Shown in pieces: positions 10,843-22,352 of a stretch of DNA of 37,981 nucleotides; the first letter of the stretch is position 1; each line of letters begins with the position of its first letter. The position numbers and the translations under genes are program-made. The stretch spans positions 1 to 37,981 of the forward strand of contig FWCC01000339.1 of the NCBI GenBank assembly GCA_900169235.1. Reading direction: 5' to 3'. This stretch comes from Zarea fungicola. Taxonomy: Eukaryota > Ascomycota > Sordariomycetes > Hypocreales > Cordycipitaceae. The notes beneath the pieces were generated by a model, which was given only the letters and a program-made list of their open reading frames with translations, had not been told where the DNA came from and ran no database searches.

Positions 10843-10877
10843 AGTAAGCCGCCACATCCATATAGGTGCGGCAGTTT
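10843..10877. repeat. 35-bp dispersed direct repeat, copy 2
   Basis: Second copy of the 9943-9977 unit, in the same orientation and exactly 900 bp away. The two differences, g for a at 10865 and c for a at 10869, improve its internal inverted symmetry. Confidence 0.85.
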
Positions 10878-11665
10878 CAAATTTACGGTATTGGAGAGAA
10901 TCTCGAAAGCTGCCGGCGTTTATGTTGCCCGCTCATGTTCATATTTGACGACAATTTGTCAGCTATTGACCCGCCAAATCAAGGCTTTCGGCAAATATCG
11001 AAACTTATAGTGGCGTGTACGGAGTACTATTGATACCGATCACCAATGGGGAAACAGATTTCGGAGGCACCGGCTTCTCGGCCTGGCGGCTAGGGCTGTA
11101 GGGAAGTGAGTTTGCTTGAGCTACTCCACCCAAGCTTACCATCGACCCAACCATCAGCCAAGAAAATACGAAATCACAGCACGTAGAGGCACATTTCCAA
11201 CCTAATCTCGTAATCGGCCAAGATTTTTGAGAAGTCCGAAGAGTGATCTAGGCTTACTCTAGTGACAGATTGGGCATAGCAATAACTGACCAAAATTGCC
11301 GTTTTATCCGGCGCTGCGTAGTTAATACCAAGTTGAATACGTGTCGATGTCGGTACTAGTCGCAGCCCCTTGCAGTGGATTTCGCCGACAGCATAGAGTC
11401 AGCATATGTGTTGGACAGGAATCATAGACTATTAGACAAGGATGGTGTATGTCCCACTAATGAGAGAAAATAGAGATAGCTACCAAAAGTGCTATAGTAT
11501 AAACGCCCGATCAACCACGCCGGCTATAAAAGTACCACCAGCCTCAGGTCTAAATGTTAATGTTTCACTCAAACAATACGCTTAGTTTTCCCAACTAGTT
11601 ATTTATAACTGAACTACTATAACAGTCTATCGCATCAGAGGCGCAATATTTGCTCACATCAAAAT

Positions 11666-12217
11666 ATGGCTGGCAAATTTCTACTCTACCTCTCCTGTTT
11701 ATTTTCGCTCGCTTCGGCTGAGGAGCGATTCTACTACGACGGTGGCTGCTCCGGCAACTATTATTCCTTCGATATAAATAAATACTCAACGTGTTTCAAC
11801 CTCCCAAATGGTTATGCTTCAAGTTTTTGGACGAGCAGCAACCTTGGCCGTGTACAGCAGTATGTCGCCTTCTCGCCATCTTCTACCTCGGATTGTGGCT
11901 ACACTGCCTGCTCATTTAATCCGGTCGGAGGGCATCATTGCTGTTCATCTAGCAAAAAGAACATTAAGGCGGCCGCAGTATATATTATTGGAGCGAAGAG
12001 AGACGATACGAAGGCCGATGTCGAGGCAGAATGCGTGGATATATCGAGCAGCATGACAGCGCACATACTTTTAGCCGACGGTAGTTATTATTCTCTCGGT
12101 CAAGGCGTTGCCAACATTACCGTGGATAGTCTACAGCGGCAGCTTGAAGCTGCGGGTATGGCGACTTTGGGCGACCTAGAAATCGCAAAATTGAGAGCCG
12201 ATGGATTTGTGGTCTGA
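11666..12217 (+). CDS. Small secreted cysteine-containing protein, effector-like
   Basis: A single-exon 183-aa protein. Residues 1-18 form a signal peptide (KFLLYLSCLFSLASA) with a cleavage site before EERFYY. The first half of the mature chain is rich in Tyr, Ser, Asn and Cys, with about seven cysteines including a CC pair in GGHHCCSSSKK. The second half is less Cys-rich and ends in a DLEIAKLRADGF segment. I recognise no family. A TATA box (tataaa, 11525-11530) lies 136 nt upstream. The gene stands alone in a repeat-bearing spacer, a common setting for fungal effector candidates, but that role is inference only. Confidence 0.65.
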   Translation: MAGKFLLYLSCLFSLASAEERFYYDGGCSGNYYSFDINKYSTCFNLPNGYASSFWTSSNLGRVQQYVAFSPSSTSDCGYTACSFNPVGGHHCCSSSKKNIKAAAVYIIGAKRDDTKADVEAECVDISSSMTAHILLADGSYYSLGQGVANITVDSLQRQLEAAGMATLGDLEIAKLRADGFVV

Positions 12218-12328
12218 ACGGTGCAGTCTTGCACTTGCGTGCGGGGTTCTGTAGTCAATGGATAGTCGTAAAAGTTACCTATGAATTATCTACTCTATAA
12301 ATTGCAATCAGTGTACCGACTAAGCAAT

Positions 12329-12480
12329 CTCATCAGGGTCCGAGCGTTACCTGCCTCGGCGTACCAGTCACCATCTTGGGTGTTGACGGTACCTCATCTG
12401 TAATGATTCACGATTTGGGAAGGAAATTTGATTTGAATGAGCCTATGTAGCTAAATATAAATGCCGTGCCTCTATCTAGT
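12329..12480 (+). pseudogene. Relic of a second copy of the 6378-8240 membrane gene (last codons plus 3' flank)
   Basis: From about 12329 the sequence aligns with 8166-8320 at a constant offset of 4163 up to the stop, then with one 1-nt gap. The final 21 codons (12341-12403) encode exactly the same residues, RALPASAYQSPSW to the stop, although six bases differ; every difference is synonymous. Three preceding codons are conservative or near-conservative. Homology continues about 77 bp past the stop, through ctaaatata and ctctatctag blocks. Nothing upstream encodes the rest of the protein, so only the tail survives. Confidence 0.85.
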
Positions 12481-12879
12481 CCAAATCCAGCAGTTGAGAG
12501 CCAAGCTTAGCTCCTTGGTTGCTGAAGCTATTCATTTAGGAGTACCTAAACGCTCACGCCTTAATCTATTTGCCGTCTGCGGCTGCTCATTTTACCCATT
12601 TGGGTGCGATTAGAGTCTTCAAATTTCGTGGAATTAAATTCTGATCTTGCATATTGCAACCATATGAAGAAACTAAATGCATGCCTCTATTTTCCAACAG
12701 CTGTTGGAGCACCACAAATTGCCGCGGTTGTCCTCGGTAAAATCTGCAGTTTATTCAAACTATTGAAGGTGTGTGCCTATTACACGAGTAACACCACTGG
12801 ATTGAAATGGACAGAGTACCTCGCTGCACAGCCGAACATAGGCGAACCCGATTTTCCATACTTTTTCCGCCATGATAAA

Positions 12880-14792
12880 TCACTCATTGTCCTCGACGCT
12901 AATAACAGTCGACTTGAACTTCCGAGCAGGTACCTTGCGATCGAACAAAATATCTGCTTCACGGTAAGACCTATTCTTTAGCTCTGGTAGACCAAAGTAG
13001 GCTGAAAGTAAGCAAACCAGCGCGGTACCACCCCAAACATAGCCGCACTTGCCGGCCAAGTTCCATCCAGTAGGGTTAAGAAGCTGGGATGCCAGATAGA
13101 TCATTGGAATTTCCGCAACGTAGTACGCGGCACGGCCGACGCCCGTGCTGAGCGCGCGCAGGCGGACTGACGATGTCTCGGCAATGACGGTATATGAAAT
13201 CGGACCAAGAGTACCCGCAAAGACAAAAGAAATAATTATTCCAAGCACAGCCTGCGCATAGTTTGTTGCGCTGCTTTGCTTGATGGAGGCAACAACGCCA
13301 AGAAGGATGAGAAGTGTCATATTAACAGCGGTTCCGTACAGGTAGATGGTTCGGCGACCAAACCATGCAGTGAGAGGCCAGGACAGTGCGTTTGCGACGA
13401 ACTGAAGACATGCGTTGATCAAATTGAGCATAAATGCCTTGCTTGTATCCATTCCAGCCTCTAAGAGACAATGGTTAGCGATGTGATTAAAAAAGCGAGG
13501 AAGTCAGACAGCGCTGTGAAACTCACGTTCAAAGAAAAAAGTTGCTTGGTTGGCAATTAGATTGCCCGCAAAGTTTTGTGACGCGTACATCAGACACGTA
13601 ATAATAGTCCTTCGCAAATCTGTGCCTTTGACGAGATCCGAAAGCCTCGGTGTACCGCCCTTGTGCGCTTCGATTTCGACCGTTCGCTCAATCATGGCCA
13701 GTGTCTGGTGAGCATGTGCCTCGGACTTGCTGCCTAAGCGCTCGATGGATCGGAGTGCCTCGACTTTGCGACCGCGGCGAACAAGCCACCACGGGGACTC
13801 AGGTGCAAGGAAGATAAGAATCAGCAGAGGTGTCTGAAGCAAGATGTTAGCTGTTGGGGTTTACATTGTCGGTGACATAGATGTGAATACCGGAAAGACC
13901 CATTGGAGTGCGAGAGGAATACGCCAGGCCCACTGATCGTCTCCCTTATTGTAGCCATAAGTAGCTCCAGATACAATAATTTGGCCAATGGACCAGCTCA
14001 TTTGCAATGTTGCGGTGCAGGCACCTCGAAGTGAAAGCGGCACAATCTCACTGGCATAGGCAGGAGAGTTGGCGATGAACATGCCCCAAGGCACACCCTC
14101 CAGTGCTTGTCCGACGACCAGCAGAGTAAGAGAGTTTGCCTAAAGCCATATTAGACACATATGAGCCGTCTCATAATTTACACCGGAACACTTACGAAAA
14201 AGGAGACAAAAATCGTGACATTCATGAGCATGAGTGCCATGATGGTAGTCCACCGATAGCCGAAGCGATTTGTGATGGGGCCAGCAAGAAAGACTCCTAC
14301 AAAGGCGCCACATTGGCCGGACTGAAAGAGGGCGCTCTGCCATCGAGTTGGAATAACGTAACCGGCCTTTTCAGACACAAAAACGCCGTACTCTCTCCGA
14401 AAAGCTGGAAGTGCAACAAAGTTACCGTTCAAGAACATGTCAAAAGCTTCCATGACCTGGATTAGGACCAATTAGTGCAAACTTCAAAGCTTCCACTGCG
14501 CAACGTGATGCAAACTGAGGGGACAAGCTCAATCACAAGAAAACGTGTGTACTTCCCACTACAGCAAACTTACGATTGTGAAACACATGACAAATGCCCA
14601 AAAGCACGCCCAAGGATGACTTTTGGCCGCTTCCCATACGCCCATCTCATGCTCCCGGTTCTCGCCATCAAAGGCATCGTGCATGAGGGCAGGCTTTGTG
14701 AGGACGTCGGCGTTGTCCACCTCGAGGCGCGCCATTTCGAACACTTCGTCCGATGGCAGTGTCGGTTTGGGTTCTCCCTGGTTGGGCGGCAT
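12880..14792 (-). CDS. MFS sugar transporter, alpha-glucoside (maltose) permease-like
   Basis: Five exons: 14792-14574, 14456-14196, 14139-13891, 13833-13527 and 13460-12880. Introns are 117, 56, 57 and 66 nt, phases agree, and the product is 538 aa, the usual length. Sugar-porter marks appear in order: MEAFDMFLNGNF in the first helix, the RFGYRWT loop, VVGQALEGVPWGMF, the PESPWWLVRRGR signature, NLIANQATFFFEQAG across exons 4-5, and ELDILF-like YREADILFDRKV at the C-terminus. These match general alpha-glucoside/H+ symporters (MAL/AGT group) of the plasma membrane. A good donor at 15009 and acceptor at 14826 suggest a 184-nt leader intron. It would also be in frame with an upstream ATG at 15156, but that extension is unlike the family, so I keep 14792. 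Confidence 0.9.
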
Positions 14793-17505
14793 GGTTCTTA
14801 TTGTTTGCGTATATCCGAATCGTCTCTGAAATTGAAATGATGCAGTGATTTTAGGTAAGGGAGAATGAAGAGGTGGTGTAAGGACTAAATAAAAATTGAC
14901 ATGCCTCGCTTGCAAGTCTGAAGAGGACAGCTGATGTTTTCCTTTTACACAGTTCTCGGGGAAGAGCTTCCGAGTCTCGAATGGAAGTCGTGTGAGCCAA
15001 CGCACTTACCATGGGTTGAGTAGCACCAGAATCGACTGTGATTGGACCGCATGTAAGAAAGCAGCCACGGGGCAATGTCTTGCGAGCAAAAGTCCCATTT
15101 TCTACCGCTAACTCACTCATCAACCAGGGCTGTAGAGCGCCAGCCTTGTCGATCATGCTCCCGCGTCGTTAGGGCAAGTTCCGATGGCGGGGAAAGTGGC
15201 ACACCAGCCAGATGGAGGCTGTTGGAGGCGTTGTGCATCCACCACACTCTTGCTGTGATCGACCGTTCAGTGACATGTTTCTCGAAATCCTTGCGGGTTC
15301 AAACATAAATCGCCGAGTAGAGCCCGAAGCGCGCTAATAGGAAGGCAAGCTTTCAGCCTCAACTGATCACCAGACAGCGCGCAAAGGCTGGTAAAATTTG
15401 CTCCATCCACTAGCAGCAAGTTCTGCGTTTGTGTAACTCATAGAAGCAGCAAATATGAATTCTAGATTGCATTTGGGTCCTGCCCGGCATCAAGTAGCTT
15501 CGGCGTGAGCCTGAAGAGGATCGTGGCAATACCCTGATCAGGCTACACTGATGCATGCTCAGCGCCACCAACCATCTCAAGGGGCGAGGAATGTTGCGCC
15601 TGCAAAGTTGGCTGCTTAGTGCCTTTGCGAGCAAATTCTCTGGGTGTATTTCTTTTATAACTAACTAATCTACTCGGGCGACAAGGCTTTCCTAACCCGA
15701 GCTCCAATAATAATCTTGTAGCAACTTGCAGTGTCCCTTCACGATCAATTGTATAGCTTGGGTGTGCGGTTAGCTATGCATTAACACTGCCAAGATGCAA
15801 TTTTTCTTTAGTTAAGCCATGCTTACTTTAGGATTTGGTTTCAAAGTTATTGGTGGTCTCTATCATGCCTTCAATATGCGACTCGGATTCTTCAGTCAGT
15901 CCATCACACAAGTATTTCTTCATTTCCGTTGCGATATTGCGGCGGCGCCCGGCACGGGCTCTACATTTCGGTGCCGGGCTTCTCAGGCTGTCACCATCTG
16001 CGCTAGACACTTCGATCGTTGCATCAGACTGTAGAAACATTTAGTTGAGACGAGAATCCTTCTTGCAGCAATTTGTGAAGAAGCCGTTTCTGACGGGTGA
16101 TGACGGCAGAAAGCAAGAAACCTAACCAACTTGGAATCGCTAGCGACACCTATAATGTTTTTTACACGTAGTCGGCCGGTTGAGCCCTTTTAGTCCTGTG
16201 GCAGCCTAATTGTTTGCGGTTGTCAATATTCTTTCAAGCCCAGGCACAAGCGTCCACATGTAAGCGCAAGCCTGCCCTGCTTTGTTTCTGAGAGCCAAAA
16301 ATAGCCTGTCAGTTGCTGATGGCGACTGCTGTGTTGCGACTGTGCACATCGTTACGTGGAAGAACGAACGACTCTCTATCCTTCACATTGTGAGACAGGA
16401 ATAGCTAGTAACTCGACTTGGTGGTGCAGGGTAAGTGAGTTGGCAGCCACATGGCAGAGTCAGCTTGAATACTACACATTGTAGCATTTCAACCCCCTGG
16501 TTTATTGTGTAATTTCACATGGTTAGCTTTTTCCTTACTTTGTTCTTGTCTCTATGCTTATAGTGTTACCCAACGAGAGAGGCCGGGCCAGCATTTGTAA
16601 CAAGTTTGTGGTTACAAAGCTTTTGCACGCGATATTATTTACAATAACGCCACAAGATCGATACTAGCCTAGTCTAGCAATAACGCCGTGCGTTCAATTA
16701 GTTAGGTTGCGGAGTAGGGCGGCGTATCCATCTGCGAGCGACGTTCTCCGTCCTAAGTCCGCAGCAATACGGGTGACGGAGCAATTTTCTAGGTAGGAAT
16801 AAAGTCCGCAATCTTGCAAGATCTTAAGATGCCGAAATGGTAGAAAAAGCGATACGATTCTCCACCAGAGGCACGAAAGACTGGACCATGCTGGCTAGTG
16901 GTTCGCCACAAACCACGGTAGCTGTAGGATCACCATACGATGCGCTAGAGATTGTCGCACTAAAGAAGCGTTGCCTTGCGATGCAATCTGACAATCTATC
17001 CATGTTGTCTTGCTGCGACCACATAGGCAAACTTTGAGTGTTATTCTTTCACATTTCAATACTCGTTATGACAGCCATAACCTCCGTAGCTAGTGTTAGG
17101 ACTAGCCAGCTAGACGAGGGACTTGAAATTCGTGACGTTTCCGTTTTGGTGACTACTATGGAGGCATGATATTTAATAAGAATGACGTGTTTTGAATTTG
17201 GAATTGCTATCGGCAGAGATCCTCAATTTGTCTACCATCGAAATTTTACCTCGGCTGTTCAGCTTAATGCGCCACGTTAAATAACGTTGAGTGGCAAGTA
17301 TTAGAAATCCACTATTGCGTCAATAGCTGGTCTCGGAGAATAATTGTGTTAATCAAAAGACCGATTGTGGACACGGCGCAGCTATGCTCGCGCCTGCTTC
17401 CTAAAATGGTTCAATGACCGAATATATAAAACTTGAGAGTGCCAGCATTCCAATTTCCCTGTTTTTTAGACGACCAAGCACGATATCCAAATCATTCCAT
17501 CAGAA
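14793..17505. other. 2.7-kb spacer between transporter and reductase
   Basis: The left end (14793-15160) is the transporter's leader and promoter with a possible 5'-leader intron (15009-14826). The rest has no gene I can support. An intact 68-codon minus frame at 16824-17030 looks mildly protein-like (GDPTATVVCGEPLASM) but shows no start context, splice partners or family. A TATA box at 17423-17430 belongs to the next gene. Confidence 0.4.
17423..17430 (+). promoter_or_regulatory. TATA box of the reductase gene
   Basis: tatataaa lies 76 nt upstream of the ATG at 17506, a suitable distance for a fungal promoter. Confidence 0.55.
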
Positions 17506-18618
17506 ATGGCACCCAACAAGACATTTGTGTACAAGCAGCTGCCCAAGGGCTTGCCTGTGCCGGGGCAGGATCTCGCAGTTGAGAATCGCGACATCGACAT
17601 TACCACACCACCCGCGGGCGGCCTTATTCTCGAAGTCCTTGAAGCGTCCTACGATCCCTATCTCCGCGGCCGGATGCGCGACCCCAAAATCAAGTCGTAC
17701 TCGCCCGGCTTCGAATTCGACGCCCCCATCACCAACGCCACCATCTCCAAGGTATTGAAGAGCGACAACCCCGCCTTTAGTGAGGGGGACATTGTTCGCG
17801 CGACCACGCCGATTGCCGAGTATGTGCGCCTCGAAAACCCCGCTGCGGCGGGCGCCCTCAAGATTCCCAACCAGTACAACCTCGATCTCGGGCTCTTCCT
17901 GGGCCCCCTGGGCATGTCGGGCCTGACGGCCTGGTCCAGTCTATACAAGATTGGCAAGCCAAAGAAGGGCGAGACCATCTTTGTCAGTTCCGCGGCCGGT
18001 TCCGTGGGACAGATTGTGGGTCAGATTGCCAAGCACGAGGGCCTTACCGTGATTGGATCCGTGGGCTCAGACGAGAAGCTGGACTTTATCGTAAACGAGC
18101 TCGGTTTCGACTCGGGCTTCAACTACAAGAAGGAGAGCCCTCACGATGCGCTGAAGCGCTTGGCGCCAAACGGAATCGACATCTACTATGAGAATGTCGG
18201 TGGCGAGCACCTTGAAGCGGCGCTCGACAATATCAACACGTTTGGCAGAATCCCGCTTTGCGGCATGGTAAGTAGAAGAATTGAAAAAAAAGAGGCCCAA
18301 AGAGTGAGAAAATATAGGACATACTAACACCCCTCTCAGATCAGCGTCTACAACAAGGACCCTAGCGAGCGTCCTGGCATTAGAAACTTGAGTCAGGCAG
18401 TGGGCAAGCGAGTTCATCTAGAGGGCTTCCTTGTTATTGACCCTGAATATGGTCCCGCATACTTCCAGGAGCATCTCACGAAATTGAGCGCGTGGTTGGC
18501 TGACGGAACTTTCAAGTCCAAGCTGCACTACACAGAGGGCATTGACAAGGCCGCGGAAGGTTTTGTTGATATGTTGCAGGGCAACAACTTTGGCAAAGCT
18601 ATCCTTAGAATTAAATAG
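17506..18618 (+). CDS. NADP-dependent alkenal/ene reductase (MDR family, LTB4-dehydrogenase-like)
   Basis: Two exons, 17506-18267 and 18340-18618, with a 72-nt intron (GTAAGT donor, actaac branch site, CTCAG acceptor). The product is 346 aa, typical of zinc-independent medium-chain reductases. Evidence: SYDPYLRGRM near the N-terminus, LGMSGLTAWSSLYKIG before the Rossmann fold, the AAGSVGQIVGQIAK cofactor motif around residue 168, and YYENVGGEHLEAAL. Relatives reduce the C=C bond of alkenals, enones or eicosanoid-like substrates with NADPH, usually in the cytosol for detoxification. The real substrate is unknown. The zinc-ligand cysteines of classical alcohol dehydrogenases are absent, as expected. 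It is convergent with the 18891-19518 gene. Confidence 0.9.
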
Positions 18619-18890
18619 GCAATGCGTATTAAATATCAATTGAAGAGTATAACACGAACATTGAGATGTAAGAATTGAAGAAGATTTTCAAGCTGCATCA
18701 AGGCCGCTGTTTGCGCGTGCGTCGGGTTGTATAATACTGAATTCTGCTTGTGGATTCTGTGGCGCTAGCAAGGAACTGGTACTCTATTCGAAGCGAACAT
18801 TATTTGTGCCGCTGAGAATAAGTACAAGTTATTGTTTCGCGTGCTAAAAGATAACTTCAACAGGCAGCCGCAACCTATACCACCCGGACT

Positions 18891-19518
18891 TCAAAAGTAC
18901 GCATTCGAAAGGCACTGGTTTCCGCATTGACCGGCCAGATTGGTGTCAGTAGTCCAGCCAGACACCCAGTTTCCATCAAACCTCGGGCAGTTGTTGTAAA
19001 CGAGACTTGCACCAGCAACCAGGTCACTCCAAGTAGCACCTGTACCGGAGAGATTCTGGGTGAAGGAAATGCAGCAGGTGCCCTGGAGGCCTTTGCCACT
19101 GCAGGTGGAGCGCAGGCCATTGGGAATAACATTGTTTGCAAACCGGGGATCTCTCAACGAATTGATGAGAGCCAGACAGTTTGAGAATGGGGCCAGGTTT
19201 CTATCCGTCGAGTCACAGTGCAGTTGGTTACTGCCACATCGCTTATTGATATCCTGTGGCCCATCATAGGGCTTTTCGTCGGGGATGCCGTACCTAGAAC
19301 TATATTAGAATGGCTTCATGGTTTCAAAGTCTATCTGGGTAAAAGAAATTTCCATACAGGGTTATGTTGAGATCTCCGTGGGGGATAATGTCAAGGATAG
19401 AGTAGTCGGGAACGGTTCTCACTGCCACACTCCCATCCTCGAGAGCAGGCGCTGCCACCGCACCGTGCACAGATAAAAGGAGGGCGATACCGCCGACTGA
19501 GAGCTTGCTAAAGATCAT
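18891..19518 (-). CDS. Secreted cysteine-rich protein with a WD-like fungal domain
   Basis: Two exons, 19518-19358 and 19293-18891, with a 64-nt intron (GTATGG donor, ttctaat branch site, TTCTAG acceptor). The phase-2 join rebuilds NITLYGIPDEKPYDG, giving 187 aa. The ATG at 19518 starts a clear signal peptide (FSKLSVGGIALLLSVHGAVA); the longer open frame begins only with GTG. The C-terminal domain has nine cysteines: KRCGSNQLHC, NCLALINSL, STCSG, GTCCISF, YNNC and QCGNQC. This pattern resembles the secreted WD-like domain of many ascomycetes, whose function is unknown. A TATA motif on the minus strand at 19607-19601 lies about 85 nt upstream. The protein ends shortly after the last cysteine, so a missed 3' exon is possible but not needed. 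Confidence 0.75.
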
Positions 19519-22352
19519 GGAGGGTAAGGAAGCTGCAATGGAGGACTTGTTGCTGAGTGCTAATAAAGATTGAGATAGAAGACGCCGGGACACCACCTCA
19601 ATTTATACTCGAAACTTTCCCTTCCCAGCTTCATGTCCAAACATTTAGCGAGTCAGCCTTTGAGCTTGACACTGCCTGTAATTTAAACGAAGCTTACGTC
19701 AAGTGAGTTTACAACCTTTTAGCCAGTTCCTCTTGTCAAGGCTGATTTCATATTACTAACGACGAAGCTGACTACCATGGCAAGGGCTTAGAACTCGGAA
19801 GCTACAGCCGAGACTGTGGCTACCAATTCACAGCTTGATCTCTATTGGAAGCGTTGGAATTTAGATAGTACTCAGGTGGTGCGACTCAGTATGTGCCGGG
19901 GATCATGGGTTGCAGTCACTCCATAGTGATCAACCTATCCAGAACCCCACAAACACCCATAACAGCCGGGAGTCCGGCAACCCGGCACAGGGAGCCAGAC
20001 AGCGTCGCTGCCCAGTTTTTAGATACCATGGTAATAAGCCGCGGGGTGCATATACTATTAGAGAGATAAAAGCAAGCCTTACGCCGTGGCTGATGACCGG
20101 TATAAAAGGCGCGCCAGATGGCTCGGAAGCCGGAAGGAAGCAACACAACTTCATGTCGTACTTGATAATATATAACATATCTACTTAGAGTGAACAGGGC
20201 CAAGACAGGGTTCGAGTATCTCACTGCACCACTTGTCTGCGTTGTGTAGTTGCTCAAAGATTCGGCATGGCCTAGAATCTATATGAATAAGGCATTCATT
20301 AGGTTGTGGCAGTTGCTATAAAGGCAAATTCTTCTTCGACCTCAACAGAAGCTACAAGACTCTGCTTACTCTAGAACCAGAATCAGAGTGGTCTCCTCAT
20401 GAATTAGGAAGAGTAGTTGATAAAAGCGGCTAGTCATGGTACTTTGTAATCTTTCTTAAACCCCCGCTTAATTCCTCGGTAAAATCTCCGTGCATAGTTA
20501 ATTCCGCCGTGCCAACCAGCGACGACTTCAGTCTGGACGAAATGTCCGCCGACTAACGCTAGTCGGCTAGATTCCCGCAATACGTCTTGATGGCCCAACT
20601 AATCAATATTACACCGTACAGTATCCCTATTGCGTCGATAAATAGCTGTTTCAGATTACTGTACGTTTTAAAAGTACATTTTAATAGCCGACCTACTAGG
20701 CTATCGTCTATTGCTAGGTGCCTGCTCTGAACATTGACATTGACAGGTGTACTTGTAAATCAGCAAGCCACCTTTCGAGCTACGGCATAGGCCGCAGGAA
20801 CTAGTTAACTAACTACAGCCTTTCGGCGCGCGACCTCGTGCAATTGCCAGTGGCGCAGGAACGAAATGCATAAGGCGGTTGTTACTTCCACGCAGAAATG
20901 CCTGCAGATCCTGTGTCCTCCATGTTCTCCATTCCCCTTATCCTTATCATGAAGCATTGCGTGAGCTGCGGCAGGGATTTGGGTCTGGGGAACTAACACC
21001 CGCGAGACCTCAGTCCGCCGGGACTGTTATCCGGGGTGCGAACGGGCTTTTGGCATGTCTTTCGCTTTGTGACAGCATTTGAAGAACTTGGCGAGGCACA
21101 GTAGCTTGCTTACCTGCATCTGATATCATTCACAGTTACGTATCCTCACCGAGTTAAGATTCGTTCACTCTTTTCCGTCACCCTCTTTTTTCTCACATGC
21201 TCCGCTGGCAGCGTGTTTATATCGCCTCGAATTTTACTGCCTAGATTGGCTGCCCTGACAGTGCTCGACCCACCAAGGGATCCGCTCAATGGGGTATCAA
21301 GATGGCGCGGATGATTAATCAATTTCATTGCTATTTTTAATTGGAGAAGCAGGAAGACTTGAGCTTTATGGGCGAGCCGAAAACAGCTTATAAGACCCTC
21401 TATCCTTTGATCTGACATATTACGAGTCGAGTCGAACTAGGAGCGGGGCTCGTCAGTACTGAAGAGCATCTACTCTCAACGGTGAATACTGCCGGTCTCA
21501 CCGTCTCATCTCTGCTGCAGCGTTGCAAACACCATGGGTATAAATGTTCACCCAAAGTAGACGCCTACGCAAGACTAGGAACTGGCATACCTAGGAACAT
21601 GCATCACATATGGCTCCGCGTAATATTACCCCGTATGGTGTGGTGAGAGATTCGCCGAGAGACATCCTGAACTCTTACGCAAGTCCGCCCGACCGAGTAT
21701 TAATGGCGAGGAAAGTGGAATACGAATTCTAGGAAACTTTTTGCTGCTGTTGGAGTCCAACTTCAAGCCTGCAAGGGTGTTGCCTGCGTTGGCTTTATAG
21801 CAATAGCAGCAGATGTTATAAGAAGCCATGGAATGCAGTCTCCTTAATGCCCTCATAACCGCCACAGAGAGCAAGTATTGGTTACGTAGTATAAGAGGGC
21901 AATTTGATTAAGGAGGTAGTTATCTACCAATTTCGCCGAAAAACATGCACTAAATTAGCCGATTTTCTGCTCCAGAATGTCCAAAAATAGGGTGGTAGTC
22001 CTGCTCAATAATTAAGCCCTGGCTTAATTGGGATACATGTCGTCTCCACCACATTCTATAATGGGAATGTGGTGTGTCTTCACATGTACACTATATGTGC
22101 CAGGTTAAGTAAGCATTGTAGCATACGGTAACGGCCAAAACCCCCCTATATTCATATCCACCTCCATTTTGGCCATCGGTCCTCTCGCTTTATTGCATTT
22201 GCAATATTAAGGTGTCCGAGGAGGCCGCGTTGTGGTTGTCCGAAAATGGGTAATAGCCGTTGGATAGTTGGTGGCTGTTACTCGTGTAAGTCTAAAATCT
22301 GACGGTTGAGTGGGGATCTACAACTACATATATAATTCGAGCGGCCAACAAC
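19519..22352. other. 2.8-kb gene-free spacer upstream of the P450
   Basis: No gene is supported. A 90-codon minus frame with a real ATG (21418-21146) lacks a signal peptide or family marks and is not called. The region contains an 8-bp perfect inverted repeat (20548-20567) and AT-rich, possibly RIP-affected stretches (20600-20700). TATA-like sequence before the P450 lies at about 22327-22336. Confidence 0.45.
20548..20567. repeat. Perfect 8-bp inverted repeat with 4-nt loop
   Basis: gccgacta (20548-20555) faces tagtcggc (20560-20567) around acgc. There is no T-run or gene context, so a terminator role is not supported. Confidence 0.8.

Larger units (their letters stand above)
9583..11665. 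other. 2.1-kb gene-free spacer with scattered repeats
   Basis: Only short, compositionally unconvincing open frames occur. The region holds a pair of 35-bp direct repeats exactly 900 bp apart, an 11-bp tandem duplication and a degenerate minisatellite, each listed separately. A TATA box (11525-11530) near the right end belongs to the secreted-protein gene at 11666. Confidence 0.5.

Noticed and set aside
12604..12981. 125-codon plus-strand ORF
   Set aside because: Its right part overlaps the 3' end of the transporter on the opposite strand, and it has no start context or family.
21146..21418. 90-codon minus-strand ORF with a real ATG
   Set aside because: No recognisable motif, and the surrounding spacer is non-coding; not enough support for a gene.
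22260..22320. Zinc-cluster-like peptide (GGCYSCKSK) just upstream of the P450
   Set aside because: Stops after a few residues, with no further cysteines or splice path to complete a cluster.
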